Shown: positions 53,156 through 64,000 of the stretch, one piece after another
Layout: each line of letters opens with the position of its first letter
How positions within the stretch are numbered: position 1 is the first letter of the stretch
Assembly (NCBI GenBank): GCA_023461275.1
Contig: JAEYMI010000048.1
Span: forward strand, 186,001 to 250,000
Origin: Actinomycetes bacterium
GTDB lineage: Bacteria > Actinomycetota > Actinomycetes > Mycobacteriales > Mycobacteriaceae
Length of the DNA: 64,000 bases
Direction of reading: 5' to 3'
Notes under the pieces: generated by a model
What the model saw: only the letters and a program-made list of their open reading frames with translations
Told to the model about the DNA's origin: nothing
Databases searched by the model: none
Program-made: the position numbers and the translations under genes

Positions 53156-53449
53156 CAAGAACTCCCTTACCGTCCACACCATCGACACAACCCAACGCAT
53201 GTGACTCACGAGATGACTCTCGCACCACACGTGACAACAGAACCGTACGTCACAAAAACCACATGAGAAAACATCGAACGAGAATTACATTGGCGTGATT
53301 ACCTGCGGCGATGCCGTGAACAGGACAAAGCGCGCACTATCGGCGAGGTCTCAAATCGGCAACGACAGGCCGATGAAAGGCGACAGCGGCTTGCTGCGAC
53401 TCATCACGACGTCGAGCCCAGGATGAGTGCAGTTGAATCCGCAGTGGAA
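53156..53449. other. Intergenic region upstream of ripA
   Basis: The 294-bp gap between ripA and the membrane protein gene contains an AT-richer stretch (about 53230-53300). A direct repeat, ATTAC at 53284 and 53298 (GTAAT on the minus strand, 14-bp period), lies about 130 bp upstream of the ripA start. It may be a regulator site, but I cannot assign it. Nothing else is visible. Confidence 0.4.
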
Positions 53450-54070
53450 TCAGGGTTTCGACGAGGTAGCGACCGACTCGCGCGACGAGCCCGAATCCTC
53501 GGTGACCACCGGGCTGTCGGTGCCGAGCGGATCCCGGCGTCGACGACGAAGCGTCCGCAGTCGCGCGATGACTGCGCCGGCCGCGACGATGGCGATGAGC
53601 ACAACGCCCACCACGGTCCAGTCGACGCCCGGTTCGGTCATCTGATCGAACATCTGTCGCGCGGCCAGCGGCGGATTGTTCAGCGTGAGGTTGTCGGTGG
53701 CCTGCTCCTGCTGCACGCGGCTGAACACCGGAGAGGCGCTGCCCACCGAGTTGGGACCCAGCACGATCACGGTCCCACCGGAACTGGACTGCACGTCGGT
53801 GGCGACGTCGCGATACATCTCGAAACGAGGCTGCGGCGTCGGGAGAACGACGAAGCTGACGTCGTAGCCTTCGGCCTTCGCGTGCGCGACGACATCGAGC
53901 AGGGCGGGCACCTGGTCGGCCGGTGCCGAGACATGGTCGGCGGCGACGTCGGCCTTGATCGCGGCCATGTCGAGTCCGACCGGGCCGCTCGGCGGCGAGA
54001 TCTGCGGGATCGCGGACGGCTCAGCAAGGGAGGGTTCGGCCAGGAAGGATTGCGTCGCACCGGGGCTCAT
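53450..54070 (-). CDS. Single-pass membrane protein of acn-ripA locus
   Basis: The 206-aa protein begins without a clear signal peptide and has a Thr/Ser/Asp-rich first part. A TPM-like middle (FVVLPTPQPRFEMYRDVATDV, GTVIVLGPNSVGSASPVFSR) is followed by one membrane helix (WTVVGVVLIAIVAAGAVIARL) and a basic, then acidic tail. In position and layout it matches the small membrane protein next to ripA in mycobacteria (Rv1476, from memory). The function is unknown. Divergent from acn. Confidence 0.8.
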   Translation of the reverse strand: MSPGATQSFLAEPSLAEPSAIPQISPPSGPVGLDMAAIKADVAADHVSAPADQVPALLDVVAHAKAEGYDVSFVVLPTPQPRFEMYRDVATDVQSSSGGTVIVLGPNSVGSASPVFSRVQQEQATDNLTLNNPPLAARQMFDQMTEPGVDWTVVGVVLIAIVAAGAVIARLRTLRRRRRDPLGTDSPVVTEDSGSSRESVATSSKP

Positions 54071-54446
54071 CGACTTCTCGCACCTGCCTGTTCATCACCG
54101 CTAGTGGGTCCAGAGGTTTCGCCATCATTAAATTCGCACGGACAACGGCCTGCGGGCAAACCCGCGCACCGCCGGTAGGACACAATGAACCACGTCCGGA
54201 CGAGTTCCAACTCCTGCCCGCCATTCGGCGTGTCCGAGGTTGGTAACAGTACAAGCGTACTGTTAGGCTGGATGTGTCGCCGCGACCAATTCGCGGCCAC
54301 AGCTGAGATCGACGCAGCCCGTCGGTCATGGTCAATGTCGACGAACAGGCGACTGCGCCGAGCGTCGATGATGTTCAGGCGGAGTGGCCCCTGAACCAAC
54401 AGCACGGCCGGTGCAGCCCGCCGGCACCTGAGGAGAGTGGATAGTC
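54071..54446. other. Promoter region between membrane protein gene and acn
   Basis: This 376-bp non-coding region carries the acn promoter with the AcnR-type operator (54245-54264) and, about 15 bp before the start, GAGGAGAG as ribosome-binding site. TTAGGCTGG follows the operator directly and may be part of the -10 region or a partial iron box. I see no further gene in it. Confidence 0.6.
54245..54264. promoter_or_regulatory. AcnR-type operator upstream of acn
   Basis: AACAGTACAAGCGTACTGTT is a perfect inverted repeat with 8-bp arms and a 4-bp spacer. It fits the AcnR consensus described in Corynebacterium glutamicum (CAGnACnnncGTACTG). It lies about 180 bp upstream of the aconitase start, a position consistent with repression by AcnR. 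Confidence 0.85.
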
Positions 54447-57248
<2,802 letters not shown>

Positions 57249-57279
57249 GCGTTGCTCACCGGATCTCAGGAGAGCAGCA

Positions 57280-57807
57280 GTGCCCAAGGTCAGTGATGAC
57301 CACCTCGCCGAATACGGCTACGACGGCGCCACCGTCAAACGCATAGAGGAGTCCACGGGACTCTCGCGAGGCGCCATCTTTCACCACTTCCGCGACAAGG
57401 AAGCCCTGTTCCTCGCGCTCGCGTCCGAGGACGCCGAGAAGATGGCCGACGTGGCCGCCGAGCAGGGCCTGGTCCAGGTCATGCGTGACATGCTCGCGCG
57501 CCCGCAGGACTTCGACTGGCTCGGAACCCGACTCGAGATCGCTCGAAAGTTGCGGACCGACAACAGCTTCCGTGAGGCGTGGGCGGCGCATTCGGCCGAT
57601 CTCGAGCAGGCCACGCTGGCGCGCCTGGAGCGCGGCCGGGCGTCGGGCCGGCTCCGTGACGACGTACCCACCGACGTCCTGGTGAACTACCTCGACCTCA
57701 TTCTCGACGGACTCATCACCCGCCTCGCATCGGGACAACCCACCGACGACCTCTACCCCGTGCTCGATCTGGTGGAGGAATCGGTGCGGGTCTCACCTCT
57801 CGCGTAG
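57280..57807 (+). CDS. acnR: TetR-family regulator AcnR with apparent N-terminal deletion
   Basis: The 175-aa protein continues the normal acn-acnR order and matches AcnR from AEYGYDGATVKRIEESTGLSRGAIFHHFRDKEALF onward, including the ligand domain (FDWLGTRLEIARKLRTDN). The N-terminus goes directly from MPKVSDDHL to AEYGYD. In homologues I recall, about 15 residues lie between (helix 1, of the RRRQILDGARRCF type). The start is fixed by GTG 57280 with a good SD (AGGAGAG) and by the conserved MPKVSDDHL, so this is a real internal gap rather than a misplaced start. Loss of helix 1 should destabilise the DNA-binding domain. An assembly error is the other explanation. Confidence 0.85.
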   Translation: MPKVSDDHLAEYGYDGATVKRIEESTGLSRGAIFHHFRDKEALFLALASEDAEKMADVAAEQGLVQVMRDMLARPQDFDWLGTRLEIARKLRTDNSFREAWAAHSADLEQATLARLERGRASGRLRDDVPTDVLVNYLDLILDGLITRLASGQPTDDLYPVLDLVEESVRVSPLA

Positions 57808-57835
57808 ACACCTACCGCCTCGCCCATCTCCGAAC

Positions 57836-57863
57836 TCCACCCGGGATTCAACCCGTGGGTGGA
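57836..57863. terminator. Hairpin terminator after acnR
   Basis: TCCACCC pairs with GGGTGGA and inner GGG with CCC around a 6-base loop, with a two-base bulge. It lies about 28 bp after the acnR stop. Confidence 0.6.
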
Positions 57864-57929
57864 TCCATGATCGACGCTTGAGAGTCGACGATCATTGCAT
57901 CGCGGCTGACCGCCGCGGTCCCACAACAT

Positions 57930-57953
57930 CATCGAACCGTTCGCGGTTCGATG
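57930..57953. other. Short hairpin with TTCG tetraloop before membrane gene
   Basis: CATCGAACCG and CGGTTCGATG form a 10-bp perfect stem around TTCG, ending about 20 bp before the start of the next gene. It could be a 5'-UTR structure or a second terminator. Confidence 0.5.
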
Positions 57954-57973
57954 CTTCCGAAGGGATCACCGCA

Positions 57974-58480
57974 ATGATCATCGAAGCAACGATCGGCATG
58001 CTGCTCGTCGGGTGGCTGCTGTTCCGACAGACCCAACCGCGCCCGGTCCGGTCCTCTCCGCGTGGCGCGATCATCGTGACCGTCGTCGGTGCGGTACTGG
58101 CGTACAAGTTTGTGTCCGCACACCCAGTCGCCACCATCGACGAACTGCTGTTCGCGGCGTCCCTGGTTCTCGGCATCGGGTTCGCGGTGGTGCGTGCGCA
58201 CACTGTGCGGATCTACCGCGATCCGGCCGGGGTACTCGTGACACGCGGCACGATGTTCACTCTGGCCCTGTGGGCGGGGGGCATCGCCACGCACATCGGC
58301 ATCGACCTGGTCGGCGACGAGAACCTGAGTACGTCGACGCTGACGCTCTACATCGGGGTGGTCGCACTGGCTCAGACGCTGATCGTCCTGTACCGCGCAC
58401 GTAGCGCCGGCCATCTGCGAGATGCAACGAATCCCCCTGCGCAACAACTGGTTACCACCTCTGCACGACGGCGTCCCTGA
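57974..58480 (+). CDS. Small polytopic membrane protein, unknown
   Basis: The 168-aa protein has about five hydrophobic segments (IIEATIGMLLVGWLLF; GAIIVTVVGAVLAYKF; ELLFAASLVLGIGFAVV; TMFTLALWAGGIATHIGIDL; LTLYIGVVALAQTLIVLY) and basic connecting loops. It somewhat resembles CcdC/DUF1453-type proteins, but I cannot confirm this. ATG 57974 starts directly at the first membrane segment. It precedes an ABC exporter by 48 bp and may belong with it. Confidence 0.65.
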   Translation: MIIEATIGMLLVGWLLFRQTQPRPVRSSPRGAIIVTVVGAVLAYKFVSAHPVATIDELLFAASLVLGIGFAVVRAHTVRIYRDPAGVLVTRGTMFTLALWAGGIATHIGIDLVGDENLSTSTLTLYIGVVALAQTLIVLYRARSAGHLRDATNPPAQQLVTTSARRRP

Positions 58481-58528
58481 CGTATGCGGGCATCGACACG
58501 CCACCCAAGACCAAAGAGAGGACTGACC

Positions 58529-59458
58529 ATGACCAGCACCCCGCAGCCGGCGATCACGCTGAGTGGAGTCACCAAGACGTTCGACAATCCCGACGGCACC
58601 ACCTTCAACGCGGTGGACGACATGTCGCTGACCATCGGCGTCGGCGAGGTGGTCGCGTTCCTCGGACCCAACGGCGCCGGCAAGACCACCACGATCGACA
58701 TGATCCTCGGACTGACCCGCCCCACGTCGGGTTCGGTGCGTGTCTTCGACGACCATCCACGCCAGGCCACCCGACGCGGCCGGGTCGCGGCGGTCATGCA
58801 AACCGGCGGTCTGCTCCCGGATCTCAGCGTCGAGGACACCGTCAGGATGATCGGATCCCTGTATCCGGGCTCGGATACCGAGCATTGCATCGATCGGGCC
58901 GGGCTGACCGACTTCCGCACGCGAAAGGTCTCCAGATGCTCTGGCGGACAACAGCAGAAGCTACGATTCGCACTGGCGCTGCTCTCGAACCCGACCCTGC
59001 TGATACTCGACGAGCCCACGGCCGGAATGGATGTGGAGGCCCGACGGGAGTTCTGGCGGGCTGTCCGCGAAGACGCCGGCCGGGGACGAACGATCATGTT
59101 CGCCACCCACTACCTCGAAGAAGCCGACCAGTTCGCCGACCGGATCGTGCTGGTGGCACACGGCAAGGTTGTCGCCGACGGCACGACTGCCCAGATTCGC
59201 TCCTCAGTCGACGGCCGGGTCGTATCGGCGGTACTACCCGACCGCGACGTCCGCGCTCTACTCGGCGCGGTACCTGGCAGCCGAGTGCAGGAATTGCGCG
59301 GCAACCGAACGTATTTCGCCAGCGACGACTCCGACGAATTGCTGCGCGTCATGCTCTCGCACACCTCCGCACGCGAGATCGAGGTGGTCTCACACAACCT
59401 CGAGGACGCGTTCATCAAACTCACCCGTCAAGCCACCGATCTGGAGGTTTCCGCATGA
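58529..59458 (+). CDS. ABC-2 exporter ATP-binding protein
   Basis: The 309-aa protein has Walker A (FLGPNGAGKTT), a Q-loop region (AAVMQTGGLLPDLSV), a signature loop with Cys in place of Leu (SRCSGGQQQKLRFALALL) and Walker B (TLLILDEPTAGMD), followed by the H-loop (FATHYLEEA). This is the drug/antibiotic-export ABC-2 subfamily (DrrA-like). ATG 58529 has AGAGAGGA upstream. It overlaps the permease start (ATGA). Confidence 0.93.
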   Translation: MTSTPQPAITLSGVTKTFDNPDGTTFNAVDDMSLTIGVGEVVAFLGPNGAGKTTTIDMILGLTRPTSGSVRVFDDHPRQATRRGRVAAVMQTGGLLPDLSVEDTVRMIGSLYPGSDTEHCIDRAGLTDFRTRKVSRCSGGQQQKLRFALALLSNPTLLILDEPTAGMDVEARREFWRAVREDAGRGRTIMFATHYLEEADQFADRIVLVAHGKVVADGTTAQIRSSVDGRVVSAVLPDRDVRALLGAVPGSRVQELRGNRTYFASDDSDELLRVMLSHTSAREIEVVSHNLEDAFIKLTRQATDLEVSA

Positions 59459-60240
59459 CCGCCATCGATGTCGCCCCCAGCGCTGGAGGGCTCAATCCCA
59501 CCTTCGTGCGATTGGAGATCTCCCGTCTGGTGCACAACCGGCAGTTCCTGATCTTCACCCTGCTGCTGCCCGCGGTGCTCTATCTCGCCCTGTTCAAGCA
59601 GGGCAACTCCGCCGGCGACGCATCGCTGGCCCACGGCAACTTCGCCGCGTGGATGATGCTGGGCGTCGCGGTCTACGGCGCCGCAGCGGCCAGTACCTCA
59701 ACGGCCGCAGCCATTTCCATCGAACGGTCGTCGGGCTGGATGCGTTCTCTGCGGCTGACACCGGTCAGTCCGGTGGCGTACGTGGTGATGAAGGCTTTGG
59801 TGTCGATGGTCGTGGCCGGACTTCCGGTCGCGGTGGTCGCCGGACTCGGAGCCGCCACCGGCGTACAAGCCGAGCCCGCGGTGTGGATCATCGGTCTACT
59901 CGTCGCGTGGATCGGGTCACTGGTGTTCGCAGTGCTCGGATTGGCCATCGGCCTGAGCTTTCGCCCCGAGATCGTGATGCATATGCCCGGATTGACGATG
60001 ACTGCGCTGGCCTTCATCGGCAATCTGTTCATCCCACTCTCGGGCACCATGCTCACCATCTCGTCCTTCACTCCGATGTACGGCGTGGCCGTCCTCGCCC
60101 GCTACCCGCTCAACGACGGGTATACCTTCTCCGGCGAACACATCTCACTTCTCGGCGCGGTGATCAATGCGGTGGTGTGGGTGAGCGTCTTCGCCGGTAT
60201 CGCCGCCGTCCGGTTCGGCCGCAGCAGCGAGCGACAGTAG
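59455..60240 (+). CDS. ABC-2 type exporter permease
   Basis: The 261-aa protein has six membrane segments typical of ABC-2 permeases, starting FLIFTLLLPAVLYLALF and including the conserved RSSGWMRSLRLTPVSPVAYVVMK loop. It pairs with the ATPase to make a DrrAB-like exporter of unknown substrate. A long hairpin follows the stop. Confidence 0.9.
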   Translation: MTAIDVAPSAGGLNPTFVRLEISRLVHNRQFLIFTLLLPAVLYLALFKQGNSAGDASLAHGNFAAWMMLGVAVYGAAAASTSTAAAISIERSSGWMRSLRLTPVSPVAYVVMKALVSMVVAGLPVAVVAGLGAATGVQAEPAVWIIGLLVAWIGSLVFAVLGLAIGLSFRPEIVMHMPGLTMTALAFIGNLFIPLSGTMLTISSFTPMYGVAVLARYPLNDGYTFSGEHISLLGAVINAVVWVSVFAGIAAVRFGRSSERQ

Positions 60241-60261
60241 GCCAAGTCGGTCATTTCACCC

Positions 60262-60298
60262 CTGCCGACCGATCGCTCACTATACGATCGGTCGGCAG
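60262..60298. promoter_or_regulatory. 14-bp inverted repeat between permease and acyl-CoA synthetase genes
   Basis: CTGCCGACCGATCG and CGATCGGTCGGCAG are perfect inverse repeats around a 9-base spacer (CTCACTATA). The right half TATACGATCGGTCGG resembles TetR-family operators. It lies 22 bp after the permease stop and 26 bp before the fadD start, so it can be a terminator, an operator, or both. Confidence 0.6.
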
Positions 60299-60323
60299 AT
60301 CGACTAGCCACCGAGGAGGGGTC

Positions 60324-61874
60324 GTGTTCCCAGGAGTCATCGCTGCCGCCACACCAGACAAGCCCGCGGTCATCCGACCGGCCACCGGCGAACAGCTGAC
60401 CTACCAGCAGCTCGACGAAAACTCCACCAGGCTGGCCAATCACCTTGCCGCACTTGGCCTTCAAACCGGCGATTCGATCGCGATGGTCTCCGAGAACGAT
60501 CTCCGGATGTTCGACGTCTACTGGGCGGCATTGCGTAGCGGGCTCTATGTGACCGCGATCAATCATCATCTGACCGCCGATGAGACCAACTACATCCTCA
60601 CCGATTGCGGCGCGAAGGTCCTCTTCGCCGGCGCTTCGGTGGCTGACGCCGTCGCCGGGACCGGTTCAATCGAGGCCCTCGCCGAGCCGGGGCGTCGCCT
60701 GGTCTGGGGTGGCACCATCGCAGGGTTCGACGACTACGACGCCACGCTCGCCGCGGCGTCGAACACGCCCCGCACTGATCAGCCACGCGGCACCGACATG
60801 CTGTATTCGTCGGGGACCACCGGGCGACCCAAGGGGATCAAGACGCCGCTGCCGGATGGCCAGGTCGATCAGATCCCGGACGCCTACACCGCGATCTTCG
60901 GACCGATGTACGGATTCGATGCCGACACCGTCTACCTCTCCCCTGCACCGCTCTATCACGCTGCGCCCCTGCGCTATTGCGGTACCACGACGTCGCTCGG
61001 CGGCACAGTCATCATGATGGATCGCTTCGATCCGGAGACCGCACTGGCCTACATCGAGTCCTATCACGCAACCCATAGCCAGTGGGTGCCGACGATGTTC
61101 ATCCGAATGCTGAAGCTGCCCAAAGACATCCGCGACAAGTACGACGTCTCCAGCATGAAGGTCGCAATCCACGCCGCAGCACCGTGCCCGACCGAGGTCA
61201 AGCGGGCGATGATCGAGTGGTGGGGACCGGTGATCCACGAGTACTACGCTTCCACCGAGGCCGCCGGCGCCACCTTCATCGGACCGCAGGAGGCACTCGA
61301 TCATCCCGGGTCGGTGGGCAAGGCGCTTCTCGGCACGCTGCGGATCTGCGGCGACGACGGTGCCGAACTACCGGTGGGTGACAACGGGGCGGTATATTTC
61401 GAACGCGCCGAGATGGATCGGATGCCCTTCGAGTACCACAACGACCCGGACAAGACCGCGGGCGCCCAACATCCCGATCACTCCAACTGGGCGACCACCG
61501 GCGACCTCGGCTACGTCGATGACGACGGCTTCCTCTACCTCACCGACCGCAAGGCATTCATGATCATCTCCGGCGGGGTGAACATCTACCCGCAAGAGGC
61601 CGAGAACGTGTTGATCAATCACCCCGCCGTCTACGACATCGGCATCATCGGGGTGCCCGACGACGAACTCGGTGAGGTGGCCAAGGCATTCATTCAACTC
61701 GCCGACGGCTACACAGCGTCCGACGAGCTGACGCGCGAGCTCCTGGACTTCGCGGGCGAATCGTTGGCCCGTTACAAGATTCCGCGCGCGATCGCCTACG
61801 TCGACGACCTTCCGCGAACGCCCACGGGCAAGCTGGTCAAGGGCGAGCTGCGCAAGCAATACGTCACGCACTGA
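60324..61874 (+). CDS. Acyl-CoA synthetase (FadD-type AMP-binding enzyme)
   Basis: The 516-aa protein has the AMP-binding motif LYSSGTTGRPKGIK, the YASTEAAG segment, TGDLGYVDDDGFLYLTDRK and the terminal PRTPTGKLVKGELRK with the catalytic Lys. It is a CoA ligase for a fatty, aromatic or steroid carboxylic acid. The substrate cannot be read from sequence. GTG 60324 has GGAGGGG just upstream. It resembles the FadD4-like branch of actinobacterial ligases. Confidence 0.87.
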   Translation: MFPGVIAAATPDKPAVIRPATGEQLTYQQLDENSTRLANHLAALGLQTGDSIAMVSENDLRMFDVYWAALRSGLYVTAINHHLTADETNYILTDCGAKVLFAGASVADAVAGTGSIEALAEPGRRLVWGGTIAGFDDYDATLAAASNTPRTDQPRGTDMLYSSGTTGRPKGIKTPLPDGQVDQIPDAYTAIFGPMYGFDADTVYLSPAPLYHAAPLRYCGTTTSLGGTVIMMDRFDPETALAYIESYHATHSQWVPTMFIRMLKLPKDIRDKYDVSSMKVAIHAAAPCPTEVKRAMIEWWGPVIHEYYASTEAAGATFIGPQEALDHPGSVGKALLGTLRICGDDGAELPVGDNGAVYFERAEMDRMPFEYHNDPDKTAGAQHPDHSNWATTGDLGYVDDDGFLYLTDRKAFMIISGGVNIYPQEAENVLINHPAVYDIGIIGVPDDELGEVAKAFIQLADGYTASDELTRELLDFAGESLARYKIPRAIAYVDDLPRTPTGKLVKGELRKQYVTH

Positions 61875-61908
61875 ACGCCGGCCCGGTCGTTAACTTGGCT
61901 ATCAAAAG

Positions 61909-61927
61909 TTAGGTTTTGCTTACCTAA
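61909..61927. promoter_or_regulatory. IdeR/DtxR-type iron box upstream of oxidase gene
   Basis: TTAGGTTTTGCTTACCTAA matches the consensus TTAGGTTAGGCTAACCTAA at about 16 of 19 positions, with both TTAGGT and ACCTAA arms perfect. It is the best iron box in the window and lies 22 bp before the GTG start of the cholesterol-oxidase-like gene. Confidence 0.85.
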
Positions 61928-61949
61928 TTCATAGGCTAGGGTCATCCGC

Positions 61950-63575
61950 GTGAACGAACCACAAACCGGTGCCGAAGTGTCCCGACGATCGGTGCTGCGC
62001 GGCGCCGTCGCCGCAGGCGCGACCGCCGCGCTCACCGTCACTGTCGGTGCCACACGTGCCGCCGCCGCACCCGCTTCGGCTGAATCGGCCATCGTCATCG
62101 GAACCGGCTTCGGCGGTGCGGTGGCCGCGTTACGCCTCGGGCGCGCCGGCATCACCACCACCGTGTTCGAGCGCGGCCGGCGTTGGCCGATCCGCCCGGA
62201 CGGCAACACCTTCGCCACGTTCGACAGCCCCGACAAGCGGGCCGCGTGGTTCAGCGACACCGCGGGAATCTCCAGCTCACTACAGACACCCGTGCAGCGA
62301 TATCCGGGCCTGCTCGACGCGATCAAGGGAAACGGGATCACGTCGGTCTACGGTGCGGGCGTCGGTGGCGGGTCCCTGGTCTACGGGGCATTCAGTGCCC
62401 AACCCGACCGGCCGGACTTCGAGATGGTCTTCCCCGGCGGCACCGACTACTCCGAACTCGACCGCGTCTACTACCCGCGGGCCCGAAAGATGTTGCGCGC
62501 GAGCCCACTTCCGCCCGATATCCTCGCTCACCCCAATTACGTCGGTGCCCGATCATGGTTGAAGGTCGTCGACCGTTACGGCATCGAACCACGCTTCATC
62601 GACTACACCATCGACTGGGACATCGTGCGCGCCGAACTCGCCGGTCGCGCCCCGCGTGGCGTGTCCATCGGCGACCTCTCCTACGGGGTGAACAGCGGGG
62701 CCAAGACATCGGTCGACCACACCTATCTCCCCGCCGCCGAAGCCACCGGGCATGTGACCATCAACCCGATGCACGAGGTCTTCGAGATCCGGCCGCGCAG
62801 TCGTCGGCCCGGATTCGTGGTGCGCGCCAGGCAGATCGATCATCAGCACCGCACCTTGCGGGTAGTGACCGCAGAGGCCGATCATCTGTTCATGGCAGCG
62901 GGCTCGTACCACACCACCTCGCTACTCGTACGGGCCCGAGCCGAGGGCCTGCTCCCCCGACTCTCACCGAAGATCGGGGACGGCTTCGGCGGCAACGGCG
63001 ACTTCCTCATCACCCGTACCGCATTGCGAGAGCCGTACGGACCGGTTCAGGGCGGACCCGGCTACGGGCGCATCCGCGACGGAGATGCTCCAGGTGGACC
63101 GGGCGCGATCGTTTACCAGGCCACACCTTTTCCCGCCCCGCTCGGCGGGATCGCCACCACCCATCTCATCCAGGTGCACACCGATGAGCGCGGCACGATC
63201 GACTACAACCGCGCGACCCGCTCCACCGAACTGAACTACCCGTATCCCGAGGGACGCAGCGTCCTCGATCGTCGCGCGATGGCCTTTGCTCGAAACTTCC
63301 ACCGCCGCACCGAAACCCGGCACGGATTCGATGGCAACGGAATCGTCATCGGCGACCGGCTCTCCGGATTCGGCTCGGCGAGCACCTTTCACGGACTCGG
63401 CGGCGTCGTCATCGGTCAGGCGGCCACGCCCGACGGCGCGGTCAAGGGTTACGACAACCTCTACGTCGTCGACGGCTCGTTCGCCCCGGGCGCGGTGGGC
63501 CTGGTCAATCCGTCACTGACGATCACCGCGCTTGCCGAGCGCACCATGGACCGATTCCTCTCCAGTCGCTCATGA
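61950..63575 (+). CDS. Tat-exported cholesterol-oxidase-like flavoprotein
   Basis: The 541-aa protein starts with a twin-arginine signal (VSRRSVLRGAVAAGATAALTV, RR at 12-13) and a signal-peptidase-like AAA. The FAD motif VIGTGFGGAVAALRLGRAG follows. The C-terminal part has STFHGLGG (His of the active site) and GLVNPSLTITALAER (Asn), which match the GMC-type cholesterol oxidase pair. It probably oxidises a steroid or other alcohol outside the cytoplasm. Iron control is expected from the box directly upstream, which is unusual for this family. The stop overlaps the start of the next gene (ATGA). Confidence 0.87.
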   Translation: MNEPQTGAEVSRRSVLRGAVAAGATAALTVTVGATRAAAAPASAESAIVIGTGFGGAVAALRLGRAGITTTVFERGRRWPIRPDGNTFATFDSPDKRAAWFSDTAGISSSLQTPVQRYPGLLDAIKGNGITSVYGAGVGGGSLVYGAFSAQPDRPDFEMVFPGGTDYSELDRVYYPRARKMLRASPLPPDILAHPNYVGARSWLKVVDRYGIEPRFIDYTIDWDIVRAELAGRAPRGVSIGDLSYGVNSGAKTSVDHTYLPAAEATGHVTINPMHEVFEIRPRSRRPGFVVRARQIDHQHRTLRVVTAEADHLFMAAGSYHTTSLLVRARAEGLLPRLSPKIGDGFGGNGDFLITRTALREPYGPVQGGPGYGRIRDGDAPGGPGAIVYQATPFPAPLGGIATTHLIQVHTDERGTIDYNRATRSTELNYPYPEGRSVLDRRAMAFARNFHRRTETRHGFDGNGIVIGDRLSGFGSASTFHGLGGVVIGQAATPDGAVKGYDNLYVVDGSFAPGAVGLVNPSLTITALAERTMDRFLSSRS

Positions 63576-64000
63576 CCGCCGCGTCACCGGCACTCTCCGA
63601 CATCGATGAACGCTGCACCGACGCACCATTGCCCGGGCTGATCCGCGTCGAAACCCACTCTCGCTCGTCGATGACACCGACGATTGTGGACATGGTGCGG
63701 TCGGTGTATCCGCACCAACAGATCTACGGCGATTACTGCACCGTGCACGGCTACGTCGACGCACCGCCCCGTGAACTCTACGAGTGGCTCTCCGATACCC
63801 GATCACTCGAGGAATGGACCTACAGCACCAGGGGTTTCACCGGACCGGACGACGAAGGTGTCTGGACCGGACACGACGCACTCAACGCCGCGACCCCGAT
63901 TTTCGTCCGAACGCATGCCAATCCCGAGGCCATGACGGTCGACTATCACTGCGCGTGGGATCAGGGCCGACATTTGTGGATGATCTATCTGATGCGTGTC
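63572..64000 (+). CDS. SRPBCC/START-like protein (5' part, cut by window edge)
   Basis: The first 143 residues are visible. The segment YCTVHGYVDAPPRELYEWLSDTRSLEEWTYSTRGF has the look of the first strand and helices of a polyketide-cyclase or START-type ligand-binding fold. It is translationally coupled to the oxidase gene (ATGA), so the two probably act on the same ligand. The reading frame runs off the right edge. Confidence 0.6.
   Translation, partial: MTAASPALSDIDERCTDAPLPGLIRVETHSRSSMTPTIVDMVRSVYPHQQIYGDYCTVHGYVDAPPRELYEWLSDTRSLEEWTYSTRGFTGPDDEGVWTGHDALNAATPIFVRTHANPEAMTVDYHCAWDQGRHLWMIYLMRV

Noticed and set aside
58885..59454. Extension of the ABC permease frame upstream to 58885
   Set aside because: This part overlaps the ATPase gene in another frame and reads as Arg-rich shadow. 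The permease starts at ATG 59455 with an ATGA overlap.

Overview
The window comes from a high-GC, mycolic-acid-making actinobacterium, probably Gordonia, Williamsia or Rhodococcus-like. The evidence is a MabA/FabG1-InhA pair, an actinobacterial ferrochelatase with C-terminal cysteines, a RipA-type NlpC/P60 hydrolase, IdeR/DtxR-type iron boxes, and a gene order from about 32.5 to 57.8 kb that follows, as I remember it, the M. tuberculosis block from acnR/acn to mutAB/meaB. The genus cannot be fixed from sequence reading alone.

Region 1 (1-30.2 kb) is an iron-regulated siderophore locus. A divergent promoter region with two iron boxes separates a free-standing aryl carrier protein plus an FAD-dependent halogenase-like gene (minus strand, cut by the window edge) from a large plus-strand operon. 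The operon holds three NRPS genes with overlapping stop/start codons (six adenylation domains in all) and an EntS-like exporter. Behind it, a 24-bp divergent gap filled by an iron box separates entE (DHB-AMP ligase, minus) from entB (isochorismatase without a carrier domain), entA and a siderophore-binding lipoprotein (plus). Specificity residues read by eye suggest Gly, a beta-amino acid (beta-Ala-like pocket with Asp shifted to position 236), Thr (epimerised), N5-hydroxyornithine, one unassigned residue and one polar or basic residue (epimerised). This fits an aryl-capped mixed catecholate-hydroxamate peptide. The third NRPS starts with an unusual C / dead-E / His-less-C tri-domain and ends in an E domain with no thioesterase. 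Isochorismate synthase, ornithine N-monooxygenase and a thioesterase are not in the window.

Region 2 (30.2-43.3 kb) has a DUF1345 protein, a conserved mycolata membrane protein, the mutA-mutB-meaB methylmalonyl-CoA mutase operon, a VTT/TVP38 membrane protein, a SatD-like regulator with a membrane partner preceded by three evenly spaced palindromes, an NfeD/SPFH pair, a DUF3097 protein and a conserved hypothetical gene.

Region 3 (43.3-45.5 kb) is an AT-richer island: a 30-aa membrane miniprotein, a long hairpin and two unrecognised ORFs, inserted next to ferrochelatase.

Region 4 (45.5-57.8 kb) is the conserved backbone: hemH, inhA, fabG1, a VWA-DUF58-MoxR set, ripA, a membrane protein, then acn and acnR. 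AcnR appears to have lost its first helix in frame, while a perfect AcnR-type operator remains upstream of acn.

Region 5 (57.9-64 kb) carries a small membrane protein, an ABC-2 exporter pair, a FadD-type acyl-CoA synthetase and a Tat-exported cholesterol-oxidase-like flavoprotein. The last has a strong iron box upstream and is coupled to an SRPBCC-like gene running off the window.
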